64,000 nt of DNA from an uncultured bacterium (GTDB taxonomy: Bacteria; Actinomycetota; Coriobacteriia; Coriobacteriales; Coriobacteriaceae): the NCBI GenBank assembly GCA_905215505.1, contig CAJMPU010000013.1:4774-68773 (forward strand). Reading direction: 5' to 3'. The notes beneath the pieces are model-generated. The model was given only the letters and a program-made list of their open reading frames with translations. It made no database searches and had not been told where the DNA came from. Below, piece by piece: positions 1 through 8,047 of the stretch. The position numbers and the translations under genes are program-made. Each line of letters begins with the position of its first letter. Within the stretch, counting starts at the first letter, position 1.

Positions 1-505
1 CAAAGTGCTTGACGAAGCGCTCGCTCGACATCACGAGCTTTTCGGGCTGCGTGAGGTCTTCGCGCTCGGCGATATCCTGCTCAAGCGAGCCCGCGTTCAC
101 GCCAATGCGAATCGCGCACCCAGCGGCGCCCGCGGCATCGATCACGGCATCGACCTTGGCCCAATCGCCAATGTTGCCGGGATTGATGCGGAGCTTGGCG
201 GCACCGGCCTCAACGGCACCAATGGCGAGCTTATGGTTAAAGTGGATATCAGCGACAATCGGCACCGGAGACTCGGCACAGATGGTGCGGAAACCCTCAA
301 GCGCGGCCTCGGTGGGCACGCTCACACGCACGATATCGCAGCCAGCCTGCGCCAACGCGCCCACTTGCGCAAGCGTTGCCTGGGCATCAGCGGTGTCGGT
401 GCAGGTCATGGATTGGACCACCACCGGCGCGCCGCCACCGATCTGCACACCGCCCACATGCACGGGGCGCGTCAACTCGCGAGGCAAAGGATGGGATAAA
501 GACAA
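1..505 (-). CDS. ispG: 4-hydroxy-3-methylbut-2-en-1-yl diphosphate synthase (IspG), 3' end outside window
   Basis: IspG is the [4Fe-4S] enzyme that turns 2-C-methylerythritol cyclodiphosphate into HMBPP, the penultimate step of the MEP isoprenoid pathway. About 168 N-terminal residues are visible, with family stretches RPVHVGGVQIGGG, VQSMTCTDTADAQAT, ADIHFNHKLA and KLRINPGNIG. The cysteine-rich C-terminus lies beyond position 1. I chose the TTG at 505 because AGGGGAG precedes it by 8 nt. An in-frame GTG at 514 is possible but has no spaced ribosome binding site. The gene starts 13 nt after rseP and is very likely co-transcribed with it. dxr, two genes upstream, encodes an earlier step of the same pathway. 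Confidence 0.93.
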   Translation of the reverse strand, partial: MSLSHPLPRELTRPVHVGGVQIGGGAPVVVQSMTCTDTADAQATLAQVGALAQAGCDIVRVSVPTEAALEGFRTICAESPVPIVADIHFNHKLAIGAVEAGAAKLRINPGNIGDWAKVDAVIDAAGAAGCAIRIGVNAGSLEQDIAEREDLTQPEKLVMSSERFVKHF

Positions 506-518
506 TCCAAACACTCCC

Positions 519-1880
519 CTACAGAATAAATCGAAGGATGTCGGAACGAAGCATATAGACAAACAGCAGCGCAAAGAGCGCGATGCCCACATAGCTCACA
601 ATCGTCTGGACCTTGAGCGGAAGCTCGCGGCCCGCAATCTTTTGAATGATCTCGATGACCAGCTTGCCGCCATCGAGTGGTGGGATGGGCAGCAGGTTCA
701 TAAAGCCCAGCGAGAACGAAATGAGGGCGGCAAACGAAAGGAACGTGGCAGGGCCGGCAGCAGCAGCCTGTGAGGACATAACGCTAATACCCACGATCGA
801 AGAAGACTGATCGAGAATCTCCATCGTATGCTGCGGCTGGAGCAGGCGCATCACGCCCTCCGCTGTCTGCACGACGTAAGAGAACGACAGGCGAGCCGAC
901 GTGATGGGGTCTAAACGGACCACCTGCGTAGAGGCATACACACCTAGGCGCTCGTCCTCTTTGAGCGCAACCGTGGTCGAATGCTGCTTGCCGTCACGCT
1001 CGTACTCGATGGCGATACCGTCCTTACCGGCAGCCTTGCCGATGGCATCGTAAACGTCAATCCAGGTAGAGCACGATACTCCGTCAACCGAAAGAATCGC
1101 GTCACCGCCCTCGATACCCGCCTTGGCGGCAATAGACCCCTCGTCAACCTGACCGATCACGTTGGTATCCATCGGCACGGTGACACCCGCAATGGAATAG
1201 ATACTCATAAGGAGCAAAAAGCCCGTCAAGATATTGACAATAATGCCTGCGAGCAGCATAAAGGCGCGCTTGAGAAAGCCTTGGCCAAGATAGGTGTGCG
1301 AGCGCTCTTGCGCAAGGAACTCGGCCTCGCCGCACGGCAGCTCCCACACATCGCCCTCGGCAGTCGCATGTTCGCGATCGAAACGGCGACCATCAAAGGT
1401 GGTATAGCCTGCCGTGTCTCGCGGCAACGTCTGATATTTGGTGGGATAGTAGCTCGGCGAGGGCTTCTCCCCTTCCTCATACCAGGGCGCGATGGAGCCC
1501 CAGCCCAGCAAAAGGGCGCATGCCTCGAGCACATCCTCCTCGGAAAGCTCGAGCTCGACAGCAAGGTCGGCCACGGTCACGCGACCATGACGATAGATAG
1601 CCGCGAGCACGCGATCGGCGCACGAAACATTGGTCGGATCCATACCGCAGATGGCAGCGTAGCCACCCAGCAGCAGCGGGGTCACGCCAAACTTGGTTCC
1701 AATGCGACGCGACGTGTAATGGATGTCAAAGCGGCACGGCAGACCCAAAAAGAACTCGGTCACACGGACGCCGCAGGCACGCGCCGCCAAAAAGTGGCCG
1801 CCCTCGTGCAAAAACACGAGGACGGAAAGCATCAGCAGGCCCCAAAAGACCGATGAGAGAACGCTCAGAACAGTATCCAT
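519..1880 (-). CDS. rseP: M50 site-2 intramembrane zinc metalloprotease (RseP/RasP family) with an inserted winged-helix-like region
   Basis: RseP-type proteases cut membrane substrates such as anti-sigma factors within the bilayer. The zinc motif HEGGH is at residues 25-29 in the first membrane helix. The second metal motif lies in NLLPIPPLDGG near residues 395-405. One PDZ domain occupies roughly 240-310, and further membrane helices are near 203-230 and the C-terminus. Unlike standard RseP, about 100 residues (87-200) are inserted between GGY and the second helix, and residues 87-135 look like a small winged helix. I used the ATG at 1880. A TTG 15 nt upstream is also possible, but it sits only 1 nt from the AAGGA site. 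The gene follows dxr by 25 nt in the pyrH-to-ispG operon. Confidence 0.9.
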   Translation of the reverse strand: MDTVLSVLSSVFWGLLMLSVLVFLHEGGHFLAARACGVRVTEFFLGLPCRFDIHYTSRRIGTKFGVTPLLLGGYAAICGMDPTNVSCADRVLAAIYRHGRVTVADLAVELELSEEDVLEACALLLGWGSIAPWYEEGEKPSPSYYPTKYQTLPRDTAGYTTFDGRRFDREHATAEGDVWELPCGEAEFLAQERSHTYLGQGFLKRAFMLLAGIIVNILTGFLLLMSIYSIAGVTVPMDTNVIGQVDEGSIAAKAGIEGGDAILSVDGVSCSTWIDVYDAIGKAAGKDGIAIEYERDGKQHSTTVALKEDERLGVYASTQVVRLDPITSARLSFSYVVQTAEGVMRLLQPQHTMEILDQSSSIVGISVMSSQAAAAGPATFLSFAALISFSLGFMNLLPIPPLDGGKLVIEIIQKIAGRELPLKVQTIVSYVGIALFALLFVYMLRSDILRFIL

Positions 1881-1905
1881 AAAACGAAAAAGCAATCCTT
1901 ATGGG

Positions 1906-3093
1906 TTAGGAACGGGTTGCGGCGAGCACCTGCGCAGCCTTTTCACGCGCCCACGCATCGATGTCGCGAAGCTGCTCAAACGAATCGACCGCCTGCATAT
2001 CGTGGGCGTCCATGCAGGATTCCACAATGCGATCGATATCGGTAAAGCTGCAGCCATCGTGCAGAAAGGCATCGACGGCGACCTCGTTGGCGGCATTGAG
2101 CACGCACGGCATGGTGCCACCCGTCTTGCCGGCACGCTCGGCCAGTGCCAGACAGCGGAAGGTATCCATGTCGGCAGCATCAAACGTGAGCTGCCCCAGC
2201 TCGCGGAAATCGATACGAGGCGCCGGGGTATCCCAACGCTCGGGATACGAGAACGCGAACTGGATGGGAATACGCATGTCGGATGCACCGAGATGCGCCA
2301 TCACGGAGCCGTCGGCGAACTCGACCATAGAGTGAATCTTGGACTGACGCTGCACGACCACGTTAATGAAATCGAGGTCGCAGTTAAACAGATGCATGGC
2401 CTCAATGCGCTCTAGGCCCTTGTTCATGAGGGTGGCGGAGTCAATGGTGATCTTGGCACCCATGGCCCACGTGGGATGCGCGAGGGCATCGGCACGCGTC
2501 ACGCGATCGAGCTCGTCGCGCGTGCGGCCAAAGAACGGACCGCCCGAGCAGGTGAGCCAAATGCAGTGGGCCTCGCGCGGGTTCTCCCCCAGATAGCACT
2601 GGTAGATGGCGGAATGCTCAGAGTCGACCGGAATAAGCTGGCCCGGTTGCGCCAACGGCATAAGCAAGTCGCCACCGACGACGAGGGACTCCTTGTTGGC
2701 AAGGGCAAGGCGCTTATTCGAGGTCAAGGCCGCATGGCTCGCCTCGAGACCGGCGGCGCCCACAATAGCGACGAGCACGCAGTCGACATCGTCGCGACGC
2801 GCGAGCTCGCAAACCGCCTGCGCGCCAACACCGAGCTGCGTGCCCTCGGGCAACTCCTGCAGCACGGCGTCATCGCCATGAGCGACATCGGCCACGGCAA
2901 CCGCCGGAACCGAGAACTCGCGGGCAGCGGCAACGAGCTCGGAGGTGCTGGAGTTAACGGACAGCGCCGTCACCTGCAGGCGATCGGCATGCTGACGGCA
3001 CACATCGAGTGCCTGGGTGCCGATGGAGCCCGTACAACCCAGGATGGCAACGCGAAGGCGTCCATCGGGGCCATACGTCGTCTGGAAGGACAT
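1906..3093 (-). CDS. dxr: 1-deoxy-D-xylulose 5-phosphate reductoisomerase
   Basis: This NADPH enzyme makes 2-C-methyl-D-erythritol 4-phosphate from DXP, the committed step of the MEP pathway. The 395-residue product has the normal length. It shows the N-terminal nucleotide-binding motif GCTGSIGTQALDV, the ALANKESLVVGG segment, the active-site stretch PVDSEHSAIYQC, and ATLMNKGLERIEA with metal and substrate ligands. The ATG overlaps the cdsA stop by one base (TAATG), so translation is probably coupled. Its neighbours make precursors and carriers for the cell envelope (uppS, cdsA) and the last gene, ispG, belongs to the same pathway. Confidence 0.97.
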   Translation of the reverse strand: MSFQTTYGPDGRLRVAILGCTGSIGTQALDVCRQHADRLQVTALSVNSSTSELVAAAREFSVPAVAVADVAHGDDAVLQELPEGTQLGVGAQAVCELARRDDVDCVLVAIVGAAGLEASHAALTSNKRLALANKESLVVGGDLLMPLAQPGQLIPVDSEHSAIYQCYLGENPREAHCIWLTCSGGPFFGRTRDELDRVTRADALAHPTWAMGAKITIDSATLMNKGLERIEAMHLFNCDLDFINVVVQRQSKIHSMVEFADGSVMAHLGASDMRIPIQFAFSYPERWDTPAPRIDFRELGQLTFDAADMDTFRCLALAERAGKTGGTMPCVLNAANEVAVDAFLHDGCSFTDIDRIVESCMDAHDMQAVDSFEQLRDIDAWAREKAAQVLAATRS

Positions 3094-4007
3094 TACAGCA
3101 CGCCTCCGATCATCAAAAGCAGCTGCGCGGTAATGCAGCCAAAGATAAGCGAATCGCTACGGTCGAGCATGCCGCCATGGCCCGGGATAAGGTTGCCGGA
3201 ATCTTTGACGCCCACACCGCGCTTGATGCGCGACTCGATAAGGTCGCCGATAACGCCCAGAATGGACACGACCACGCCGCACAGCAGCGCATAGGGCAGG
3301 CTGAGCTTGTAGAAGTGCGTCGCCCACAGGATGAGCCAAATCAAAACCGAGCCCAAAATGCCGCCGGCAAACCCCTCCCAGCTCTTTTTGGGAGAGATCT
3401 TGGGAACCATCTTGTGCTTGCCGATACGGCTGCCCACGATGTAGGCAAACGAATCGGAGACCCAAAGGGACGCGCAAACGCCCACTGAAAGCAGGGCGCC
3501 GGCAAAACCGGGCACGGCATCGCGCAGCAGCACGATAGCCGACAGCATAAAGCCAGTGTAGATGGGACCCATGAGCGTCACGGCCACATCAGAGATGCGG
3601 GTACGCGGCGACCAGACATACCAAATGCCCACAGCGAGCATCAAGGCAAAAAGCAGGGCATTCAGCAACATCGAATCGCCCAACGCCGACAGCGGAAAGA
3701 GTACGGCGGCAGCGATACCCATGCGCTCGTTAGCCATCTTGCCATCGAGCCTTGTCATACGGAAAAACTCATAGCAGCACAGACCGCTCATGACAGAAAC
3801 AAAGATGGCCGTGGGCACGATACCCAAAACCAGGCACAGGATAAAGACAACGGCGTAGACGATACCGGCGGCGGCACGGGTAATAAAGCCCGCCAGCCAC
3901 GAACCGGTGCCGCTCTTTGCTGCAGGTGCTCCCGCAGCGGCAGCCTTGCGCGCAGGCGCCGCCGAAACTGGCGTCTTGGGAGCAGATGCCTTGGGACGAT
4001 CGGACAC
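3093..4007 (-). CDS. cdsA: phosphatidate cytidylyltransferase (CDP-diglyceride synthase)
   Basis: CdsA is an integral membrane enzyme that makes CDP-diacylglycerol from phosphatidate and CTP. The CdsA signature is complete near the C-terminus, with SPKKSWEGFAGG followed by GDLIESRIKRGVGVKDSG and the final PGHGGMLDRSDS. About eight hydrophobic helices follow a 35-residue Ala/Pro/Lys-rich N-terminal extension that is probably disordered and cytosolic. The start is GTG at 4007 with AGGAGG 7 nt upstream. The gene lies 2 nt after uppS and overlaps dxr by one base. Confidence 0.96.
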   Translation of the reverse strand: MSDRPKASAPKTPVSAAPARKAAAAGAPAAKSGTGSWLAGFITRAAAGIVYAVVFILCLVLGIVPTAIFVSVMSGLCCYEFFRMTRLDGKMANERMGIAAAVLFPLSALGDSMLLNALLFALMLAVGIWYVWSPRTRISDVAVTLMGPIYTGFMLSAIVLLRDAVPGFAGALLSVGVCASLWVSDSFAYIVGSRIGKHKMVPKISPKKSWEGFAGGILGSVLIWLILWATHFYKLSLPYALLCGVVVSILGVIGDLIESRIKRGVGVKDSGNLIPGHGGMLDRSDSLIFGCITAQLLLMIGGVL

Positions 4008-4009
4008 GA

Positions 4010-4804
4010 TTAAGCCTCCTCGGTCTTGCTCAGTCCACCAAACCTACGGTCACGGCCCTGATAGGCCAAAATGGCGTCGACAAGGCCCCAACGATCAAAG
4101 TCGGGCCAATAGGTATCGGTGACGTAGAATTCGGAATAGGCCACCTGCCACAGCAGATAGTTCGAAAGGCGCAGCTCACCAGAAGTGCGAATCACAAGCT
4201 CAGGATCGGGAAGGCCGGCGGTATAGAGGTGGGAAGCCACCATGTCGTCATCAATTGCGCCAGGATCGATCTTACCGGCGGCAGCGTCGAGTGCGATTTG
4301 ACGGACAGCGCGGGTAATCTCGGCACGCGCGCCGTAGTTGACGGCAAGCGCCAGCGTCATGCCGGTGTGATTGGCGCACTCGGCAAGACCGCGTTCAAAA
4401 ACGTCGCGGGTCTTCTTGGGCAGCGCGGAAATGTCACCCAAAAAGACAACGCGCACGTTTTCGCGCTTCAGAAGCGGCAGCTCGTCGATAAACGTCTTGG
4501 CAAACAGGTGCATCAAGACGTTGACCTCATGCTGCGGGCGGTTCCAGTTTTCGGTAGAAAACGCATAGGCCGAAAGCACGTCGACGCCCAGACGCACGCA
4601 GGCGGTAATAATCTCGCGAAGGGAGACGATACCCGCCTTGTGGCCCTCGGTGCGTGCAAGACCGCGCGATGTGGCCCAACGACCGTTGCCGTCCATGATG
4701 CACGAGATATGGTGCGGAATGTTATTGAGGTCAAGGTCGGAAAAACCGACGCCCGCAGGGGCGTCGGCAAAGTACTCGACCAGTTTATGCTCGTCGTATT
4801 GCAC
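4010..4804 (-). CDS. uppS: isoprenyl transferase / undecaprenyl diphosphate synthase
   Basis: This cis-prenyltransferase extends farnesyl diphosphate with isopentenyl diphosphate to make the undecaprenyl carrier for peptidoglycan and surface glycans. It has the family signature HISCIMDGNGRWA with the catalytic Asp, followed by GHKAG, and the C-terminal substrate-binding segments PELVIRTSGELRLSN and YWPDF. The product is 264 residues, slightly longer than usual because of about 30 N-terminal residues. The start is GTG at 4804, with GGAG located inside the end of frr. The gene lies 1 nt after frr. Its carrier lipid would serve the glycan genes at the far end of the window. Confidence 0.96.
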   Translation of the reverse strand: MQYDEHKLVEYFADAPAGVGFSDLDLNNIPHHISCIMDGNGRWATSRGLARTEGHKAGIVSLREIITACVRLGVDVLSAYAFSTENWNRPQHEVNVLMHLFAKTFIDELPLLKRENVRVVFLGDISALPKKTRDVFERGLAECANHTGMTLALAVNYGARAEITRAVRQIALDAAAGKIDPGAIDDDMVASHLYTAGLPDPELVIRTSGELRLSNYLLWQVAYSEFYVTDTYWPDFDRWGLVDAILAYQGRDRRFGGLSKTEEA

Positions 4805-4805
4805 C

Positions 4806-5342
4806 TTAGATCTCCATGACCTCGGCTTCTTTTTCCTTCAGAAGCTCCTCGACCTTGGCGACATACTCATCGGTGTGCTTCTGGACCTTGGCCTGCTCGC
4901 GACGGACATCGTCCTCGGTGAGCTCCTCATCGCGCTCGAGCTTGTTGTTGAAGTCGCGACGGATGTTACGGATAGACACCTTGGCCTGCTCGGCGTACTC
5001 GCGGCACTCCTTGACGAGCTCGCGACGGCGCTCCTCAGTAGGAGCCGGGAACGGAAGACGAACGACGGTGCCATCGGAGTTGGGGGTAATACCCAGATCG
5101 GAAGCGCCGATGGCCTTGACGATAGCGTTGATGAGGGCCTTGTCCCACGGCTCGATGAGCAGCATGTGAGCCTCGGGGGTCTTGACGGCGGCAACCTGCG
5201 TGACCGGCGTGGGGACACCGTAATAATCGACGGTGATGTCGGACAGAATGTTGGCGTTGGCGCGACCGGTACGGACCTTGGAGAAGTTATGCTTGAGGGA
5301 CTCGAGCGACTTGTCCATATGGGCGGTGATGTTCTCTGCCAT
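4806..5342 (-). CDS. frr: ribosome recycling factor
   Basis: RRF splits post-termination ribosomes together with EF-G and IF3. The 178-residue product spans the whole family. The N-terminus has the conserved SLESLKHNFSKVRTGRANANI helix, and the middle domain contains YYGVPTPVTQVA. The charged C-terminal helix is rich in E, K and R. The ATG at 5342 has GGAGG 7 nt upstream, overlapping the end of pyrH. The pyrH-frr-uppS-cdsA-dxr order is a very widespread bacterial arrangement. Confidence 0.98.
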   Translation of the reverse strand: MAENITAHMDKSLESLKHNFSKVRTGRANANILSDITVDYYGVPTPVTQVAAVKTPEAHMLLIEPWDKALINAIVKAIGASDLGITPNSDGTVVRLPFPAPTEERRRELVKECREYAEQAKVSIRNIRRDFNNKLERDEELTEDDVRREQAKVQKHTDEYVAKVEELLKEKEAEVMEI

Positions 5343-5344
5343 GC

Positions 5345-6067
5345 TTAATCCTCCTGATAGACGAGCGTGCCGACGGGCTCACCCGCGAGCGCGCGTTTGA
5401 CGGTGTCCTCGCCATCGATGTTGAGGACCAAAATAGGCATACGGTTATCCTGGCACAGGGCCGTAGCTGTGGAATCCATAACCTGCAGGCCGCGAACGAG
5501 AACCTCGTGATAAGTAATCTTGTCAAAACGGACGGCATCGGCGCACTTGACGGGATCCTTGTCGTAGATGCCGTCAACCTTGGTGGCTTTAATCAGAATC
5601 TCGGCGCCGATCTCGCACGCACGAAGAGCCGCGGCGGTGTCGGTCGTAAAGTACGGATTACCCGAACCGGCGGCAAAAATAACAACGTTGCCCTTGGAAA
5701 GGTGGTTGATAGCGCGACGGCGAATATAGGGCTCGCAGATCTCGTTCATCTGGATAGCGCTCATCACGCGGCAGGGAACATCGTTATGCTCGAAGGCATC
5801 CTGCAGGGCGAGCGCGTTCATAACGGTTGCCAGCATGCCCATGTAGTCGGCCTGAGCACGCTCCATGCCACCGGCAGCGCCTGCCATGCCGCGGAAAATA
5901 TTGCCGCCGCCGACAACGACGCCGACCTCATGGCCAACGGTGAGCAGCTCCTTGACCTGCTTGGCAAGATGGTCGGTAACCTTGGGGTCAATGCCATATT
6001 GGCCGTCGCCCATCAGTGCTTCGCCGGAAAGCTTAAGAAGCACGCGTTTATATCGGATGTCGGACAA
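5345..6067 (-). CDS. pyrH: UMP kinase
   Basis: Bacterial UMP kinase phosphorylates UMP to UDP and belongs to the amino-acid-kinase fold. The 240-residue protein shows the N-terminal KRVLLKLSGEAL motif, the glycine-rich GVVVGGGNIFRG, and the C-terminal GTLV stretch. The start is TTG at 6067 behind a strong AAAGGAGG. It is the first gene of the operon after the tsf terminator, so it should have its own promoter between 6068 and 6125. That stretch is AT-rich, but I could not assign a convincing -35/-10 pair. Confidence 0.97.
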   Translation of the reverse strand: MSDIRYKRVLLKLSGEALMGDGQYGIDPKVTDHLAKQVKELLTVGHEVGVVVGGGNIFRGMAGAAGGMERAQADYMGMLATVMNALALQDAFEHNDVPCRVMSAIQMNEICEPYIRRRAINHLSKGNVVIFAAGSGNPYFTTDTAAALRACEIGAEILIKATKVDGIYDKDPVKCADAVRFDKITYHEVLVRGLQVMDSTATALCQDNRMPILVLNIDGEDTVKRALAGEPVGTLVYQED

Positions 6068-6125
6068 AGCGATCCTCCTTTAATTAGACTCTCAATATGA
6101 TATCAAAGGCTCTGATAAGAGCCAT

Positions 6126-6161
6126 GAAAAAGCAGGCTGTGAGTAAAACCCACAGCCTGCT
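6126..6161 (-). terminator. intrinsic terminator after tsf
   Basis: On the minus strand an 11-bp GC-rich stem (AGCAGGCTGTG paired with its complement, about 9-nt loop) is followed by TTTTT. It lies 24 nt after the tsf stop and separates rpsB-tsf from the pyrH operon. A second smaller hairpin (GGCTCT TATC AGAGCC) follows immediately. Confidence 0.9.
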
Positions 6162-6184
6162 CATTACCAGCTACAAGAGCTTAT

Positions 6185-7054
6185 TTACTCGCCACGGACC
6201 AGACGGTCAAAGGCAACGACGGTAATGGTGTCGCCGAGCTCCTTGGAGACCTGCTCAGCGTACTTCTTGATGGTGAGGGAGCTGTCCTTGATGAACTCCT
6301 GCTCGGTGAGCACGGACTGCTTGTAGAACTTCTCCAGACGGCCGACAGCCATCTTCTCCTGGATAGCCTCGGGCTTGCCGGACTCGGCAGCCTGAGCCAT
6401 GTAGATCTGCTTCTCGTGCTCGACGGTCTCGGTCGGAACCTGATCGCGGGTAGCGCAGATCGGGGCGACGGCGGCAACCTGAAGGGCAACGTCGTGAGCG
6501 AAGGTCTTGAAGGACTCAGCCTGAGCGGTCTCGGCCTTCTCGAAGGCGAACTCGACGAGGACGCCGATCTTACCACCCATGTGGATGTAAGAAGCGAGCG
6601 CGCCGTTCTCGGCCTTGCGGGCAGCGAAGCGGGAGATCTTCATGTTCTCGCCCATGATGTGAATCATCTCGGTGAGCTCGGAGGAAACGGTCTCCTCGCC
6701 CATCGGCTTCTCGAGCAGAGCGTCGACATCGGCAGGCTCGGTGGTAGCGACAACCTCAGCGACCTTGGAAGCAAAGCCGGTGAACTTGGCGTTGGAGCCA
6801 ACGAAGTCGGTCTCGCAGGAGAGCTCGAGCAGAGCGCCGGTCTTGCCATCCTCGGAGACGAACGCGGCTACAGCGCCCTCGTTGGTCTCGCGGCCAGCCT
6901 TCTTGGCAGCCTTGGCGAGGCCGTTCTTACGAAGAACGTCGACAGCGGCGTCCATGTCGCCGTCAGCCTCGACGAGAGCCTTCTTGCACTCCATCATCGG
7001 GGAGTCGGTCATCTCGCGGAGCTGCTTGACCATAGCGGCGGTAATCTGGGCCAT
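6185..7054 (-). CDS. tsf: translation elongation factor Ts
   Basis: EF-Ts recycles EF-Tu by releasing GDP. The 289-residue protein begins MAQITAAMVKQLREMTDSPM, the conserved N-terminal domain that contacts EF-Tu. It continues with MMECKKALVEADGD and the core motif ELSCETDFVGSN. I chose the ATG at 7054, because GAAAGGA sits 6 nt upstream and the downstream residues match the family N-terminus. An ATG 15 nt further upstream would add five non-conserved residues. The gene follows rpsB by 45 nt, and the pair ends at the terminator at 6126-6161. Confidence 0.97.
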   Translation of the reverse strand: MAQITAAMVKQLREMTDSPMMECKKALVEADGDMDAAVDVLRKNGLAKAAKKAGRETNEGAVAAFVSEDGKTGALLELSCETDFVGSNAKFTGFASKVAEVVATTEPADVDALLEKPMGEETVSSELTEMIHIMGENMKISRFAARKAENGALASYIHMGGKIGVLVEFAFEKAETAQAESFKTFAHDVALQVAAVAPICATRDQVPTETVEHEKQIYMAQAAESGKPEAIQEKMAVGRLEKFYKQSVLTEQEFIKDSSLTIKKYAEQVSKELGDTITVVAFDRLVRGE

Positions 7055-7099
7055 TGTGGTTCCTTTCAAAGAGATGAAAAAGAATTAACTAAGACTGAT

Positions 7100-7828
7100 T
7101 TACTCGGCCTTGGGCTCAGCGGCCATCTCGGCCTCGGAGACCTGCTCCTTGCCGGAGCCAGCGAGGCAGGCGTCAGCCATGAGCTCGCACATAAGGGTGA
7201 CAGCAGAGATAGCGTCATCGTTGCAGGGGATGCCGTACTCGACCTCGTCGGGATCGGAGTTGGTGTCGATCAGAGCGACGACGGGGATGTTCAGGCGCTG
7301 AGCCTCCTTGATGGCGTTCTCCTCGCGCTTGGTGTCGATGACAAAGAGAGCCTGGGGCAGACCCTTCATGTCGCGGGCGCCACCGAGGTTGGTCTGGAGC
7401 TTGGTGAGCTCCTTGCCGAGAACAGCCTGCTCCTTCTTGGGGAGCACTGCCATGCGGCCGTCCTCGACCATGGCCTCAAGCTCCTCCATGCGGTTGATGC
7501 GGGAGCGGATGGTGACGAAGTTGGTCAGCATGCCGCCGAGCCAACGCTGGTTGATGTAAGGCATGTTGGCGCGCTCAGCAGCGTTCTTGACGGCCTCCTG
7601 AGCCTGCTTCTTGGTGCCGACGAACAGCACGTTGCCGCCCTTGGCGACGTTCTTGACGAAGGTGTAGGCCTGGTCGGCGTCGAGGATAGTCTGCTTGAGG
7701 TCGAGGATGTAGATGCCGTTGCGCTCACCGAAGATGAACGGCTTCATCTTGGGGTTCCAGCGACGGGTCTGGTGACCGAAGTGGCAGCCGGCCTCGAGCA
7801 GGGTGCGGATATTAATCTTGGTAGCCAT
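7100..7828 (-). CDS. rpsB: 30S ribosomal protein S2
   Basis: S2 is a late-assembling small-subunit protein that bridges head and body. The 242-residue sequence is canonical: MATKINIRTLLEAGCHFGHQ, then RRWNPKMKPFIFGERNGI, NVLFVGTKKQA and ALIDTNSDPD. The C-terminal tail is acidic and Ala-rich. The start is ATG at 7828 with AGGAGG 7 nt upstream. It is the first gene of the rpsB-tsf unit, with a well-formed promoter about 140 nt upstream and a structured leader. Confidence 0.98.
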   Translation of the reverse strand: MATKINIRTLLEAGCHFGHQTRRWNPKMKPFIFGERNGIYILDLKQTILDADQAYTFVKNVAKGGNVLFVGTKKQAQEAVKNAAERANMPYINQRWLGGMLTNFVTIRSRINRMEELEAMVEDGRMAVLPKKEQAVLGKELTKLQTNLGGARDMKGLPQALFVIDTKREENAIKEAQRLNIPVVALIDTNSDPDEVEYGIPCNDDAISAVTLMCELMADACLAGSGKEQVSEAEMAAEPKAE

Positions 7829-7998
7829 GTTAAACCTCCTGTGGTTTGCCTCCGCGCGGGGTCATCCTCCAAAACCAACCCGGACATGTGCTACCAAAGC
7901 CCGGGCACCACGGTATGAAGTAGCCGCGCGTGCGTGATAAAAACCTGTTGCCGTGAAGCAACCCGATGAATGATAGCAGGAATGCATCTTCCTGCCAA
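7829..7998 (-). promoter_or_regulatory. rpsB promoter and untranslated leader
   Basis: The minus strand carries TTGGCA (7998-7993), a 17-bp spacer and TATCAT (7975-7970), a near-consensus housekeeping promoter. The resulting leader is about 135 nt. It can form a small hairpin (GTTGC TTCACG GCAAC) and a second GC-rich stem built on CCCGG/CCGGG before the AGGAGG. S2 leaders are autoregulated in several bacteria, so a similar role here is plausible but inferred. Confidence 0.7.
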
Positions 7999-8047
7999 CC
8001 CGCAATCAAAACCACACACCTGAGCGCGGCGCGGGACGTCCCAGCCA

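Noticed and set aside
6416..7918. Plus-strand open frame of about 500 codons opposite tsf and rpsB
   Set aside because: It spans two certain genes and their intergenic gap on the other strand, with low-complexity Leu/Gly/Asp sequence.
7829..7969. A riboswitch in the rpsB leader
   Set aside because: I see stems but no known metabolite-aptamer pattern. Ribosomal-protein autoregulation is the simpler reading.
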